Notes: generated by a model not told the origin, from the letters alone. Shown: positions 17,999 through 26,796, counted from the first letter of the stretch. The stretch: 40,418 nucleotides of DNA from JANXSD01 sp043758125 (GCA_043758125.1 JAYVOC010000216.1:1-40418), one strand, 5' to 3'. Numbers and translations are program-made.

Positions 17999-19174
17999 TT
18001 AACTCTCTGTTTCATCCGTCTCTGGTTTAACCAACTTATGCAATTTCTTGGTTCCAGAATATATTTCAAATTTTAAAAAGCGACATTCAATTGGACCGTT
18101 AAAAAGATGCATTTTTCTAGTTGCTTTTAAGCCAATATGTTTTGCAGCTTCTAAATTCCCTGTGAAGATCCAGCAATTCCATCCTTTCATTTGTTGTTTC
18201 ATCGTATCACCAATTGTTTGATACATCTCTAAAATATCTTCAGGCGTTATACGAACCCCATAAGGAGGATTGCAAATTAATACTCCTTCAGGTGAAGGCA
18301 CCGTAAAAGTTTGAAATGGATTTTTACTAAGTTGTATATCACTTTCTAATCCTGCATTTTCAATATTTTGTCGGGCTTTCTCTAATACAACGCCGCTAAT
18401 ATCAGAACCGTAAATATTTATTCCTCTTGATGGTAACTCAGCAGCTACCGCTTCATCAAAAATCTTAAACCATAATGTTTCATCATAATCTTTCCACGAT
18501 TGAAATCCGAAACGTTTTTTTAATTTATTCGCAGCAATATTTCTTGCAATCATTGCAGCCTCAATTAAAATTGTACCACTTCCACACATGAAATCTGCTA
18601 AAGGCAATTGTTTATCCCAACCACTTAGTATTACTAATGCTGCTGCTAGTGCTTCGTTAAGCGGTGCTTCGTTTGTTAAATCACGATAACCTCTTTTATG
18701 TAATGAGTCACCTGAACTATCAAAGGAGAGTGTACATTTATCATCATAAATATGTAAATGAATTCTGAAATCTGCATTTTCAATATCTACACTAGGTCTA
18801 CTGCCAAATGCTTCTCTAAATTGATCCGCAATAGCATCTTTAGCCTTTTGAGATACATATTGTGAATGTGTTAATGTCGATAAATTTAATGTTGAATTAA
18901 TAGCAAAAGTTTGGTCTAATGAAAAATGTTGACTCCAATCAATTTTTTTAATCTCATTGTAAAGCATCTCTTCACTCGATACAGTAAATGTTGTAATAGG
19001 CTTTAAAATGCGAAGTGCTGTTCTGCAAAGAAGATTGGCTTTATACATCACTTCCATGTCACCTTCAAACTCGACTGCACGTGTGATTTTTCGAATATTG
19101 GTTGCGCCAATATTTGTTAATTCTCCGCAAAGTACATCTTCAACACCTGCAAAAGTTTTGGCAATTAATATCAT
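17999..19174 (-). CDS. THUMP-domain 23S rRNA guanine-N2 methyltransferase (RlmL-type)
   Basis: The 391-residue protein matches the RlmL/YpsC-type family. It has an N-terminal ferredoxin-like plus THUMP domain (~1-165: FAGVEDVLCGEL, AVEFEG, then DLSTLTHSQY-like SQYVSQKAKDAIADQFR) and a UPF0020 Rossmann methylase. In the methylase, DFMCGSGTILIEAA (~195) binds S-adenosylmethionine and NPPYGVRI (~295) is the N2-methylating active-site motif. These enzymes methylate guanines such as G2445 in 23S rRNA. The E. coli enzyme carries a second methylase domain (RlmK), absent here as is usual outside gammaproteobacteria. A TACCTTTG box on the minus strand at 19249-19256 matches TAnnTTTG, ~75 nt upstream of the ATG, and may be the promoter. 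Confidence 0.9.
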   Translation of the reverse strand: MILIAKTFAGVEDVLCGELTNIGATNIRKITRAVEFEGDMEVMYKANLLCRTALRILKPITTFTVSSEEMLYNEIKKIDWSQHFSLDQTFAINSTLNLSTLTHSQYVSQKAKDAIADQFREAFGSRPSVDIENADFRIHLHIYDDKCTLSFDSSGDSLHKRGYRDLTNEAPLNEALAAALVILSGWDKQLPLADFMCGSGTILIEAAMIARNIAANKLKKRFGFQSWKDYDETLWFKIFDEAVAAELPSRGINIYGSDISGVVLEKARQNIENAGLESDIQLSKNPFQTFTVPSPEGVLICNPPYGVRITPEDILEMYQTIGDTMKQQMKGWNCWIFTGNLEAAKHIGLKATRKMHLFNGPIECRFLKFEIYSGTKKLHKLVKPETDETES

Positions 19175-19248
19175 TCTTTTTATTTGATTTTATTGATGCT
19201 GATAAACAAGATTAATTTTTCACAAAAACTTTTGCAATCAGACTTTTA

Positions 19249-19256
19249 CAAAGGTA
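19249..19256 (-). promoter_or_regulatory. Candidate -7 box upstream of the RlmL-type gene
   Basis: The minus strand reads TACCTTTG, a full match to the Bacteroidota -7 consensus TAnnTTTG. No clear TTTG was placed at -33, so it is tentative. Confidence 0.4.
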
Positions 19257-19356
19257 ATATATTGATCGATTTGAATTATATTATGTATTCTCATTAACAA
19301 AAAATGATAAGAATAATTACTTTTGGTTCCCTTATTCATTTGAAAATCAATTCTAT

Positions 19357-20098
19357 TTAAGTGAGATCAGGTAAATCAGAATACTTAACCATTTTCATTA
19401 TTTCAGGAGTGTTTCTGCCAAATCGAACATTATTTGCATTCATCGAAATAGTATAAGCCTTCATATCAGAACCATCATAAGGTTTGATCATTTCAGCTAC
19501 GTTTTCTTTCGACAAGTTTGGATCAATCCATTTGCTTTCATCAGTGGTAGGTATAATAAGCGGCATTCTCTTTTTTAGATTATGAATTTTCTCCAATAAT
19601 GGATTTGCCGATGTTGTTAATATACTAAATGTGTTTTTTATTTCACCAGTTTCTAAATCTACCCAACTTTCGTAAATGCAACCTAATGAAAAAATAGGTT
19701 GACTCGCAGTTTGAATCAGATATGGATATTTAATTTTTTTTGTATTCACGCCATTCATAAAAACCATACACTCCGAGTAAGCAGCGTTGAGAAATAATAC
19801 TTTTTCTAAAAGATGGTTTTTCAAAAATTGTTTCGCCTACGGCATTCAATGTTTTCGTTCGAATAGCCTTCGCTGCGTGTATATCTTTAATCCATAATGG
19901 TATTAATCCCCATTCATAAAGAAACAATCCATCATGTTTTATAATTGGTAGTTGTGGATGCGAAAAACCACTAACAAAATAATTATTAGGTAATTCTAAT
20001 GGAAGTGATTGTTGCATCGAAATTTGTGGACAAACTTCTTTATAGCGTGCCGCATATTTCTCCATCTTTTTTTCCATGTAAGCAATGTTATAACACAT
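19357..20098 (-). pseudogene. SRAP (YedK/HMCES-type) gene split by a one-base frameshift in an A8 run
   Basis: Two overlapping frames together cover a whole SRAP protein. The first, 20098 down to 19730, gives MCYN with the catalytic Cys2, WGLIP, TLNA and GFYEW, and runs into TAA just past an A8 run at 19741-19734 (minus strand). The second frame continues after that run with KIKYPYLIQTASQPIFSLG, FSILTTSANPLLEKIHNLKKRMPLIIP (catalytic His) and ends at 19357. Removing one A joins them into ~246 residues, the normal family length, with all key residues kept. SRAP proteins form covalent crosslinks with abasic sites in single-stranded DNA. The break may be a sequencing or assembly error in the homopolymer, a recent mutation, or be rescued by slippage; a long-decayed gene is unlikely because the rest is intact. 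Confidence 0.85.
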
Positions 20099-20383
20099 AT
20101 CTAAATGAATTGTATTTTGATTAAATCAATATTAACTAATGTATTTGATGTGTTTTAATTTCTAAAAGCAATTTAATAAGTTAGATTTCTGCTATGTTAC
20201 TTTTAGTTGAAGAATGCCAAATATATATACTATTTAAGCAAATTTACCTATTCTTTTTACCAATATTTCTTTTGAAAATAATTTCATAGACAGGGTTAAA
20301 CAGTGAATATTTAAAAAACCTACCAGAAAAATTTATTTCAAATTTTCGGACCTATTCATATATAAATTTGGTAGTAAATAATA
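20099..20383. other. Intergenic AT-rich spacer
   Basis: No gene or RNA was recognised. It holds the promoter side of the SRAP gene (minus strand) and ends at the terminator of the TPR gene. Confidence 0.35.
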
Positions 20384-20430
20384 AAAAACCATACAAAACC
20401 CGTTTATTCGCGAGGGCTTGTATGGTTTTT
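20384..20430 (-). terminator. Hairpin terminator of the TPR gene
   Basis: Outer arms 20384-20396 and 20418-20430 pair perfectly over 13 bp (core CCATACAA/TTGTATGG). An inner CCC/GGG continues the stem past a small bulge. Poly-A/poly-T flanks give a T-run on the minus strand. It lies 46 nt past the TPR stop codon. Confidence 0.8.
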
Positions 20431-20475
20431 ATCTAAATATGAAAAGTTAGGAAAAATGTAATAAATTAGTTATCG

Positions 20476-21795
20476 CTATCTACAGTTTTCTTTTATAAAA
20501 TCATACGCTGATTCATTGCCTAATTCTCCTGCTTTGCTAAAATCTAAACATCCACTATCTTTTTGAGACAATGCTATTTTTACTAATCCACGGTTAAAAT
20601 ATGCTTGAGCTTTGTTTGGGTTAAGACTAATAACACTGTTGTAATCTTCGATTGATCCAATATAATCCTTCAGCTCAAATTTCACATTTCCTCTATAATA
20701 ATAAGCGTCTGAATAAGATGAATTAATGGCTATTACCTTATTGAAATCAGCGATGGCTCCTTGATAATCTTTCATTTTAAATTTAGTACATCCTCTGAAT
20801 TCATAAGCGTCCGCAAAATTTTTATCTAGTAATACAGCTTTGTTATAGTTTACAATTGCACTATGAAAATCTTTTAGTTTTTCTTTTGCTAAACCTTTAT
20901 AAAAATATGCTATTACATTCTTTGAATCAATCTCTATCACTTTATCAAAATCAGTAATCGCTACATTGTAATCTTGTGTTTCTATTTCCTCTCGTCCTTT
21001 CCAACTTATTGCATCTGTATATTTTGGATTAATGACTATGGCTTCTGTAAATTCTGCTATAGCTCCATGATGATCATGGATTTTAATTTTGGAGAGTCCA
21101 CATAAATAGTAGGCAGTTGAACAATTAGGATTTAACTCTACAGTACGTTTGAATTCTGCAATAGCACTACGATGTTCGTTTACACTCGCCATAGCTAGTC
21201 CACAAAATAAATGTAATATCGCATCATTGGGATTAAGCTCGTTTGCTTTATTGAAATCAACAATCGCTCCAGCGAAATCATTCAATTTTGATTTTACCAA
21301 ACCTCTATAAAAATATGCTTTTTCAAAGGATGTTTCAAGTTCAATACATTTGTTAAATTCTTCTATAGCAAGCTCTAAATTTTGCAAATTAAATTCAACT
21401 CTTCCCAAATAATAATATGATTCATAATTATATGGATTTAGTGCATTAAAATTGTTGAGATCAATTAACGTTCCTTTGTAATCTTTTAAATAGAATTTCG
21501 CCATTCCCCTAGCTAAATATCCCTTGCTAAAACTGTTATCAACTTCAATCGACTTAGTATAGTCTACGATTGCTCCACGGTAGTCCTTCTTTGAGAACTT
21601 CAACTTTCCTCTATTATAATACGCCTGTGAAAATCGTGGATCAATTGCAATGGATTTATTGTACTCATCAAAGGCACCACGATAATTCTTTGTATGTGAT
21701 TTTGTAACGCCTTCACTATAACACTCATCACTCGTTTGACTTTTGCAATTTACTGTTGAATAAAAAGCAAGGAATAAAATTAGAATCCTTTTCAT
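20476..21795 (-). CDS. Exported TPR protein with twelve repeats
   Basis: The 439-residue protein has a signal peptide (MKRILILFLAFYSTVNC); the Cys at 18 could be a weak lipobox, but the preceding residues (TVN) are atypical. From ~25 to 430 it is built almost wholly of 34-residue TPR units. About twelve can be counted, with the recurring patterns AYYNRGKLKF, DYRGAIVDYTKSIEVD and NPN/DPR turns. Such arrays form a superhelical scaffold for protein binding, here in the periplasm or on the envelope. No enzyme domain is attached and no partner is evident. It stands alone, between a long non-coding region upstream and its own terminator. Confidence 0.88.
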   Translation of the reverse strand: MKRILILFLAFYSTVNCKSQTSDECYSEGVTKSHTKNYRGAFDEYNKSIAIDPRFSQAYYNRGKLKFSKKDYRGAIVDYTKSIEVDNSFSKGYLARGMAKFYLKDYKGTLIDLNNFNALNPYNYESYYYLGRVEFNLQNLELAIEEFNKCIELETSFEKAYFYRGLVKSKLNDFAGAIVDFNKANELNPNDAILHLFCGLAMASVNEHRSAIAEFKRTVELNPNCSTAYYLCGLSKIKIHDHHGAIAEFTEAIVINPKYTDAISWKGREEIETQDYNVAITDFDKVIEIDSKNVIAYFYKGLAKEKLKDFHSAIVNYNKAVLLDKNFADAYEFRGCTKFKMKDYQGAIADFNKVIAINSSYSDAYYYRGNVKFELKDYIGSIEDYNSVISLNPNKAQAYFNRGLVKIALSQKDSGCLDFSKAGELGNESAYDFIKENCR

Positions 21796-22626
21796 GGCTT
21801 ATCTTTTTTAAAATATTCATAGTGGTAATGTTTATCTTTTGATTGTTTAGATCAATGATGAAATTTATTTACCTTTTTACTAAGGTCTAAAATCTAATAG
21901 TTCATATTTTAAAACTATGTAATTAAAGAATAATTGGAATTAGGAAGTCGCATTTTCAAATTTGTCAAATTCATAATAATGAAATGATCCCTTTTATTTA
22001 TCCTTCAAATTGAAGTTCAAATATTCGTTTTAGAAAACTTAACAAATCAGAACTTAAATGTTAATTTGTTAAGAATAAAATCACTATTATAGTCGTTTAA
22101 AAAATCGAAAATGTAATTACTGAATTCTTAAAGTAACTAAACATTTAAAGTATGCATCGTTATTTAAAATTACTTTATAAAACTTTCAAATAAAGTTTAT
22201 ATAGTTTCCGATTTCTTAAAGATTCTATGCTATATTTAATCGAAGTGTAGTTTTGGATTTCATTGGCTTCAAATTTTTTATAAGATTATTAACAAACTAA
22301 TCCTCTTTGCAATGAGATTTTCAATTGAGATCTTAATACAATTATACCTATTTTTAAAGCCAATAATTTAAAAGAAATAACATTTTAATGTATTAGTTTT
22401 CAGTATCTTAGACACATAAATGAGTTTTCAAACATTTGGCTGGATATTTGATGTTGGAATTTTTTAAACAAATCAAAAGATTTTTAATATTTTTTTATAT
22501 TTAGGTCTTAATAATTTGTTGCGAAATCAAGTGGTAATTATGAATCGAAAAAGAGTGGATTTCATTCTAGATAAAAGTAAAATCAAAATTATTATCAAAG
22601 CTGAAATATTAAGATGAATTTTGTAG
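21796..22626. other. Long gene-free AT-rich region
   Basis: About 830 nt without a credible gene in either strand; only short frames occur (for example a 25-codon one at 22539-22616). The only clear structure is an inverted repeat at 22038-22073. The right end is downstream of mnmE; the left end is the upstream region of the TPR gene. A small RNA cannot be ruled out by eye. Confidence 0.5.
22038..22073. repeat. Inverted repeat in the non-coding region
   Basis: CTTAACAAAT at 22038-22047 is mirrored by ATTTGTTAAG at 22064-22073, with a 16-nt loop. It has no T-run. It could be an operator for the TPR gene (about 245 nt upstream of its ATG) or part of a transcript; this is unresolved. Confidence 0.4.
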
Positions 22627-24030
22627 TTACTTTCCAATACAAAATTTACTAAAAATATTTCCCAACAAGTCATCTGTATATACCTCACCTGTGATTTCTG
22701 CGAGATGATATAATGCATTTTTTAATTCTAACGCAAGTAAGTCGGTGGAAAGATGTTGCATGCCAGCAAGTATGGCGTTGAGAGATTGCTCAGCACGTGA
22801 GAGTGCTTCCGCATGACGCGCATTGGTGACTAAAGGTGCATCACCAGTAACACTTTGCAGATTTGATGCAGCAATTAATTTATCACTTAACTCTTGAAGG
22901 TGTGTTCTGTTTATTGCAGAAATAAATAGGACGTTTGGAAATTTATTATAAATGTTAAAATATGTTTTGCTTTCATATTGATCCATTTTATTAATGATAG
23001 TAATAAAAATCAAATCTGCATTTCCTGCCCGAGATTGAATACTTTTTATTTCTTCAGCTAATTCAACTGCATTACTTTGTCCAGGATCGCAGATGTATAA
23101 AACGATGGATGCCTTATCAAGATGCTCATAAGTTTTTGCAACTCCAATTTTTTCAATTGTATCATCGGTGATTCGCAAACCAGCGGTATCCATAAAACGA
23201 AAACGAATACCTTTAATAATTAAGTGATCTTCGATAACATCTCGAGTTGTCCCTGCAATTGCACTCACGATTGCTTTTTCTTCGTTCAATAAAGCATTTA
23301 GTAAAGTACTTTTTCCTACATTGGGTTTTCCAGCAATCACAACAGGAACTCCGTTCTTTAAAGCGTTTCCAGTTGCAAAACTTTCACGTAATTGCCGTAC
23401 TTCTTTAAGTAATCCCATTACCAAATCTTTCAGTTGATCACGATGTGCGAATTCAACGTCTTCTTCTGCAAAATCTAATTCTAATTCAAGTAATGATGCA
23501 AAATTTATTAATCGAGTTCTTAATTCTTTGATAGTACTGCTATAACCACTTCGTAGTTGTTGTATTGCTGTTTTATGTGAGGCAGCATGTTGCGAAGAGA
23601 TTAAATCTGCCACAGCTTCTGCTTGCGCTAAATCTAATTTGCCATTTAAAAATGCACGCAATGTATACTCACCAGGTTCCGCTAATCGCGCCCCATTTTT
23701 TTGTAATACTTGCAAAATTTCTTGCTGAATAAAAACTGAACCATGACAAGAAATCTCTAGTGTATCTTCTCCAGTATATGAATTTGGGTTTCTAAAAATA
23801 CTTACTAAAACTTCATCTATAATTTTATCGTGATCGATGATCATTCCATAATGCAGCGTATACGTTTTCTCTTTATTGAAATCTTTTTCCTTACCTGACT
23901 TAGTTTTGAAAATCTTATTGCCAATAGTAAAAGCGTCAATTCCTGAAATTCGAATAACTGCTAAAGCACCCATTCCAGCAGCAGTTGCTAATGCACAAAT
24001 TGTATCTTTTGTTTGCGGAAGATTCATCAT
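22627..24030 (-). CDS. mnmE: tRNA modification GTPase MnmE
   Basis: The 467-residue protein is full length. The N-terminal tetrahydrofolate-binding domain (DTICALATAAGMGALAVIRISG, CHGS near 85-95, GEYTLRAFLNGKLDLAQAEAV near 120) is followed by a helical domain. An inserted G domain follows: P-loop GKPNVGKSTLLNALL near 235, switch GTTRD, DTAGLR, NKMD and SAIN. The C-terminus ends with the conserved FCIGK, whose Cys is essential. With MnmG it forms the 5-carboxymethylaminomethyl (or 5-aminomethyl) group on wobble U34 of certain tRNAs, in the cytosol. A TACTTTTG promoter box lies only one base before the ATG at 24030 (and four before a second ATG at 24027), so the mRNA may be leaderless. mnmG is not in the window. 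Confidence 0.97.
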   Translation of the reverse strand: MMNLPQTKDTICALATAAGMGALAVIRISGIDAFTIGNKIFKTKSGKEKDFNKEKTYTLHYGMIIDHDKIIDEVLVSIFRNPNSYTGEDTLEISCHGSVFIQQEILQVLQKNGARLAEPGEYTLRAFLNGKLDLAQAEAVADLISSQHAASHKTAIQQLRSGYSSTIKELRTRLINFASLLELELDFAEEDVEFAHRDQLKDLVMGLLKEVRQLRESFATGNALKNGVPVVIAGKPNVGKSTLLNALLNEEKAIVSAIAGTTRDVIEDHLIIKGIRFRFMDTAGLRITDDTIEKIGVAKTYEHLDKASIVLYICDPGQSNAVELAEEIKSIQSRAGNADLIFITIINKMDQYESKTYFNIYNKFPNVLFISAINRTHLQELSDKLIAASNLQSVTGDAPLVTNARHAEALSRAEQSLNAILAGMQHLSTDLLALELKNALYHLAEITGEVYTDDLLGNIFSKFCIGK

Positions 24031-24031
24031 G

Positions 24032-24039
24032 CAAAAGTA
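24032..24039 (-). promoter_or_regulatory. Candidate -7 box abutting the mnmE start
   Basis: The minus strand reads TACTTTTG, matching TAnnTTTG. It ends one base before the mnmE ATG, so transcription would begin at or inside the start codons. A -33 TTTG is not clear. Confidence 0.5.
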
Positions 24040-24293
24040 CTTTGATAAATCGATTATCGAAGACTTTTATGATAATCCCATCTAATTTTCAATCAAAATG
24101 CATGGTACTTGTGCTAATTTGTATATTCGCATTCAATTGCTAAGTAAATTCATATATGCTAACTTTAGGTAAAATCTAAATTCTTATACCATTAAACGAT
24201 AATTATAAATTCTAAATCCATTAGATTACTTATTACCATTATTGGGTGGGGGCATTTTCAAATTTTCAAATTACAAAATCTTCAAATCAAAAA

Positions 24294-25061
24294 ATGTTCT
24301 TCGTCCTCTCAAAAATATTAGACTTCTTCGTAACTCCATTATTTTGGATTCTATTTTGTTTAGTTGCAGGATTACTATTGAAAAATGCAAAACGTAAAAT
24401 GCAATTTTTGAGAAGTTCTTTGATACTACTTTTATTTTTTACTAATCCTTGGATTGTGAATCAAGTTTTACGTGTTTGGGAAGTTCCTGCTTACAATGCG
24501 AAAACAATTACTACTCCTTATGATGTTGGTATTGTGATGGGAGGGAGTATGCGCTATTACGATACCAATGCAGGACGCGTAGTTTATAGCAGTAGTGTTG
24601 ATCGTTTATTACAAGCTCTCGAATTATATCACGACGGACATATTCGTAAAATACTTTTAACAGGAGGATCGGGCTTTGTCAATTTTCAAGATTGGAAAGA
24701 ATCAGGATTAATATCTAAAGTTTTATTGAAGAGTGGTGTAAAGCCAGAAGATATTATTCTTGAAAATAATTCGCGTAATACCTATGAAAATGCAATCATG
24801 ACTGTTCCTATTTTGAAAGCAGGAAATTATGGTTCTCGATATTTATTAATCACCTCTGCAACACATATTCGAAGATCATTGGCGTGTTTTCTAAAGGCAG
24901 GTTTAAATCCTGATGTTTTCCCTGTAGATGTTCGTTCAGGTGTTCGCATGTATACCCTCGATAAAATTATTCAACCAGATGGTGATAACCTCGCCTCATG
25001 GGATAGCCTCATTCACGAGTGGGTGGGTATGTTGATGTATAAGATGATGGGATACGCTTAA
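24294..25061 (+). CDS. YdcF/DUF218-family membrane protein
   Basis: The ATG at 24294 gives 255 residues; the frame can be extended to a GTG at 24246, but that stretch lies in a low-complexity TTTCAAA repeat and is unlikely to be coded. Two hydrophobic segments at the N-terminus (FFVTPLFWILFCLVAGLLL and SSLILLLFFTNPWI) anchor the protein in the inner membrane. The DUF218 domain follows with VGIVMGGSMRYY, KILLTGGSG, NSRNTYENA (the conserved E-N-SRNT-ENA block) and YLLITSATHIRRS. Family members such as ElyC and SanA affect envelope integrity or lipid-carrier use, but the biochemical role is not settled. It stands alone, divergent from mnmE. Confidence 0.88.
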   Translation: MFFVLSKILDFFVTPLFWILFCLVAGLLLKNAKRKMQFLRSSLILLLFFTNPWIVNQVLRVWEVPAYNAKTITTPYDVGIVMGGSMRYYDTNAGRVVYSSSVDRLLQALELYHDGHIRKILLTGGSGFVNFQDWKESGLISKVLLKSGVKPEDIILENNSRNTYENAIMTVPILKAGNYGSRYLLITSATHIRRSLACFLKAGLNPDVFPVDVRSGVRMYTLDKIIQPDGDNLASWDSLIHEWVGMLMYKMMGYA

Positions 25062-25134
25062 CTAAGCATTTATGGCAGAATTGTATGTTATATTTTTTTA
25101 TATTCGCACATCATTTTTCACTTAATCATTTTTA

Positions 25135-25707
25135 ATGAAACAAAATATGCAGGTATTACAAAGTATACAGAATAGGATTTACGAAATCAGATCAGAGCGC
25201 GTTATCTTGGACTTCGACATTGCGAAAATGTATGAAACCGACACCAAACGGATTAAAGAAGCCGTTAGAAGAAATAAAAATAGATTCCCAAAAGATTTCA
25301 TGTTTCAGCTCTCAAAAGTTGAGTACAACAGTATACGTTTTCAGATAGAAGCTCAGGAAAATACTGGAAATTCTTTGAGGACGCAAATTGCGTCCTCAAA
25401 CCGCGGTGGAAACAGATATATGCCCTTTGCCTTTACGGAACAAGGGGTCGCAATGTTAAGTGGAGTACTTAGCAGTGATAAGGCAGTTGCAATGAACATT
25501 GCGATCATGCGGGCTTTCGTTGAACTACGGAAAATTCTGGTCATGCAAAATGATCTTAAAGAACAATTAATGGAGATAAAACAACATTTAGGCGAACATG
25601 ATGTTCAATTAAATCAAATTTATGATACCATGGAAAACCTGATAGATGAGAAAGCAAGTCAGCGGAAATGGGATGCTAGAGAAAGAATTGGATATAAAAA
25701 GAAATAA
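25135..25707 (+). CDS. ORF6N-domain protein
   Basis: The 190-residue protein has an ORF6N domain at ~5-95: SIQNRIYEIRSERVILDFD, AKMYETDTKRIKEAVRRN, NRFPKDFMFQLSK. It is followed by the usual GGNRYMPFAFTEQGVAMLSGVL and AFVELRKI block. A charged helical tail at ~130-190 is probably coiled coil. The first ATG is at 25135 and another at codon 3. ORF6N is a DNA-binding domain first named in phage proteins and common in mobile and accessory DNA of Bacteroidota, where its role is mostly unknown. No phage genes surround it here. A perfect 27-nt interrupted palindrome lies inside the gene at 25374-25400. Confidence 0.9.
   Translation: MKQNMQVLQSIQNRIYEIRSERVILDFDIAKMYETDTKRIKEAVRRNKNRFPKDFMFQLSKVEYNSIRFQIEAQENTGNSLRTQIASSNRGGNRYMPFAFTEQGVAMLSGVLSSDKAVAMNIAIMRAFVELRKILVMQNDLKEQLMEIKQHLGEHDVQLNQIYDTMENLIDEKASQRKWDARERIGYKKK
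25374..25400. repeat. Perfect inverted repeat inside the ORF6N gene
   Basis: TTTGAGGACGCAA (25374-25386) is followed by one A and then its exact reverse complement (25388-25400). It encodes part of SLRTQIASSN, within the conserved linker of the domain. A hairpin in mRNA or a protein-binding site is possible; chance under coding constraint is too. Confidence 0.6.
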
Positions 25708-25708
25708 G

Positions 25709-25825
25709 TTATTTTGAAATAATAATTTTCCCAACTGCTCTTTTTCCTTTTTCAAAAATAAGTTGATAAAAATAAATTCCTGCATGGAGATTAGTTACCC
25801 TCCCGATAGCTATCGGAATTTCAAA
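25709..25825 (-). pseudogene. Remnant of a type A T9SS sorting-domain tail, in frame behind trxB
   Basis: Directly after the trxB TGA (25826-25828) the same minus-strand frame runs on for 38 codons to a TAA at 25711-25709. It contains VTNLHAGIYFYQLIFEKG and KRAVGKIIISK at the end. The L-x-AGIYFYQL and VGKIII-x-K pattern is the closing half of a type A T9SS C-terminal signal. No signal peptide, start or body of such a cargo gene is present. It is therefore read as a leftover 3' end. A 14-bp palindrome at 25803-25816 lies at its upstream edge. Confidence 0.6.
25803..25816. repeat. Palindrome CCGATAGCTATCGG
   Basis: A perfect 14-bp palindrome at the join between trxB and the T9SS tail remnant. 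From general knowledge this string recurs between genes in Bacteroidota genomes. A loosely similar CCCGATCGTTATC occurs near 16574. Its function is unknown. Confidence 0.55.
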
Positions 25826-26764
25826 TCAATGAATACCTTTCGATGCTAACCATCTCTCCGCATCCAATGCAGCCATACATCCTGAGCCCGCCGCAGTAAC
25901 CGCCTGACGATAGATATGATCTTGCACATCACCTGCAGCAAAAACTCCATCTACAGAAGTATAAGTACTACCAGGCTTTGCAATGATATATCCGTTTTCA
26001 TCCAGCTTAAGCTGACCATCAAAAAATTTAGTATTTGGTTCATGTCCTATCGCAACAAAAAATCCAGTAACCTCTAGTACTTTTTCTTCTTTCGTTAAAC
26101 GATTTAAAATTTTAACTCCATCAACAGTTTTATCGCCTAAAATTTCTACTGTTTCATGGTTGTATAAAATTTCAATATTTGCTGTGTTTTCTACACGGTG
26201 AATCATTGCTTTTGACGCACGCATTTCTTCTCTTCTCACTAACAGATAAACTTTTTTACAAAGCTTTGCGAGATAAGATGCTTCCTCCGCAGCGGTATCA
26301 CCACCACCAACGATAGCAACTTCTTGTCCGCGAAAGAAAAATCCATCACAAACAGCACATGCGCTTACTCCAAAGCCGTTCAATCGTTTCTCCGACTCTA
26401 ACCCTAGCCATTTAGCACTTGCGCCTGTGGCGATGATAACAGCATCTGCTTCGATTGTATGATTTTCATCGATGATCACCTTTTTAGGAGAAGAACTGAA
26501 ATCTACGGAAGTAGCATAGCCAAAACGGATATCTGTTCCAAAACGCTTCGCTTGTTTTTCAAAATCAATCATCATCTCCGGACCTTGAACTCCTTCAGGA
26601 TATCCTGGATAATTTTCTACTTCGGTAGTGATAGTTAACTGCCCACCTGGTTGTAATCCTTGATAGAGTAGGGGTTTTAAATCAGCACGAGCAGCATAAA
26701 TGGCAGCAGTATATCCAGCAGGACCAGATCCAATTATTAATAGTTTAACGCGTTCGGTAGTCAT
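25826..26764 (-). CDS. trxB: Thioredoxin-disulfide reductase
   Basis: The start ATG at 26764 gives 312 residues, the family's normal length; an upstream ATG at 26791 would add nine unlike residues. FAD-binding GSGPAGYTAAIYAARA is at the N-terminus. The redox-active pair is in CAVCDG near 135, and NADPH-binding GGGDTAAEEASYLA lies near 155. The C-terminal FAD part reads AIGHEPNT and FAAGDVQD. The flavoenzyme passes electrons from NADPH to thioredoxin in the cytosol. A TACTTTTG box at 26796-26789 (minus) lies 24 nt before the ATG. Its TGA is followed in frame by a T9SS tail remnant; readthrough would fuse 38 residues. Confidence 0.97.
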   Translation of the reverse strand: MTTERVKLLIIGSGPAGYTAAIYAARADLKPLLYQGLQPGGQLTITTEVENYPGYPEGVQGPEMMIDFEKQAKRFGTDIRFGYATSVDFSSSPKKVIIDENHTIEADAVIIATGASAKWLGLESEKRLNGFGVSACAVCDGFFFRGQEVAIVGGGDTAAEEASYLAKLCKKVYLLVRREEMRASKAMIHRVENTANIEILYNHETVEILGDKTVDGVKILNRLTKEEKVLEVTGFFVAIGHEPNTKFFDGQLKLDENGYIIAKPGSTYTSVDGVFAAGDVQDHIYRQAVTAAGSGCMAALDAERWLASKGIH

Positions 26765-26788
26765 AAAATTTAATGGAATTTCGAGGTG

Positions 26789-26796
26789 CAAAAGTA
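26789..26796 (-). promoter_or_regulatory. Candidate -7 box for trxB
   Basis: The minus strand reads TACTTTTG, a full TAnnTTTG match, 24 nt before the chosen start. A -33 element is not obvious in the A/T-only sequence upstream. Confidence 0.5.

Noticed and set aside
19730..19824. Programmed ribosomal frameshift in the SRAP gene
   Set aside because: An A8 run is slippery, but no stimulatory hairpin was seen nearby and the SRAP family is not known to use frameshifting, so an indel is more likely; kept only as an alternative.
22539..22616. 25-codon frame (MNRKRVDFILDK...) in the long spacer
   Set aside because: It is too short, has no promoter or ribosome-binding evidence, and lies in AT-rich DNA where such frames are common.
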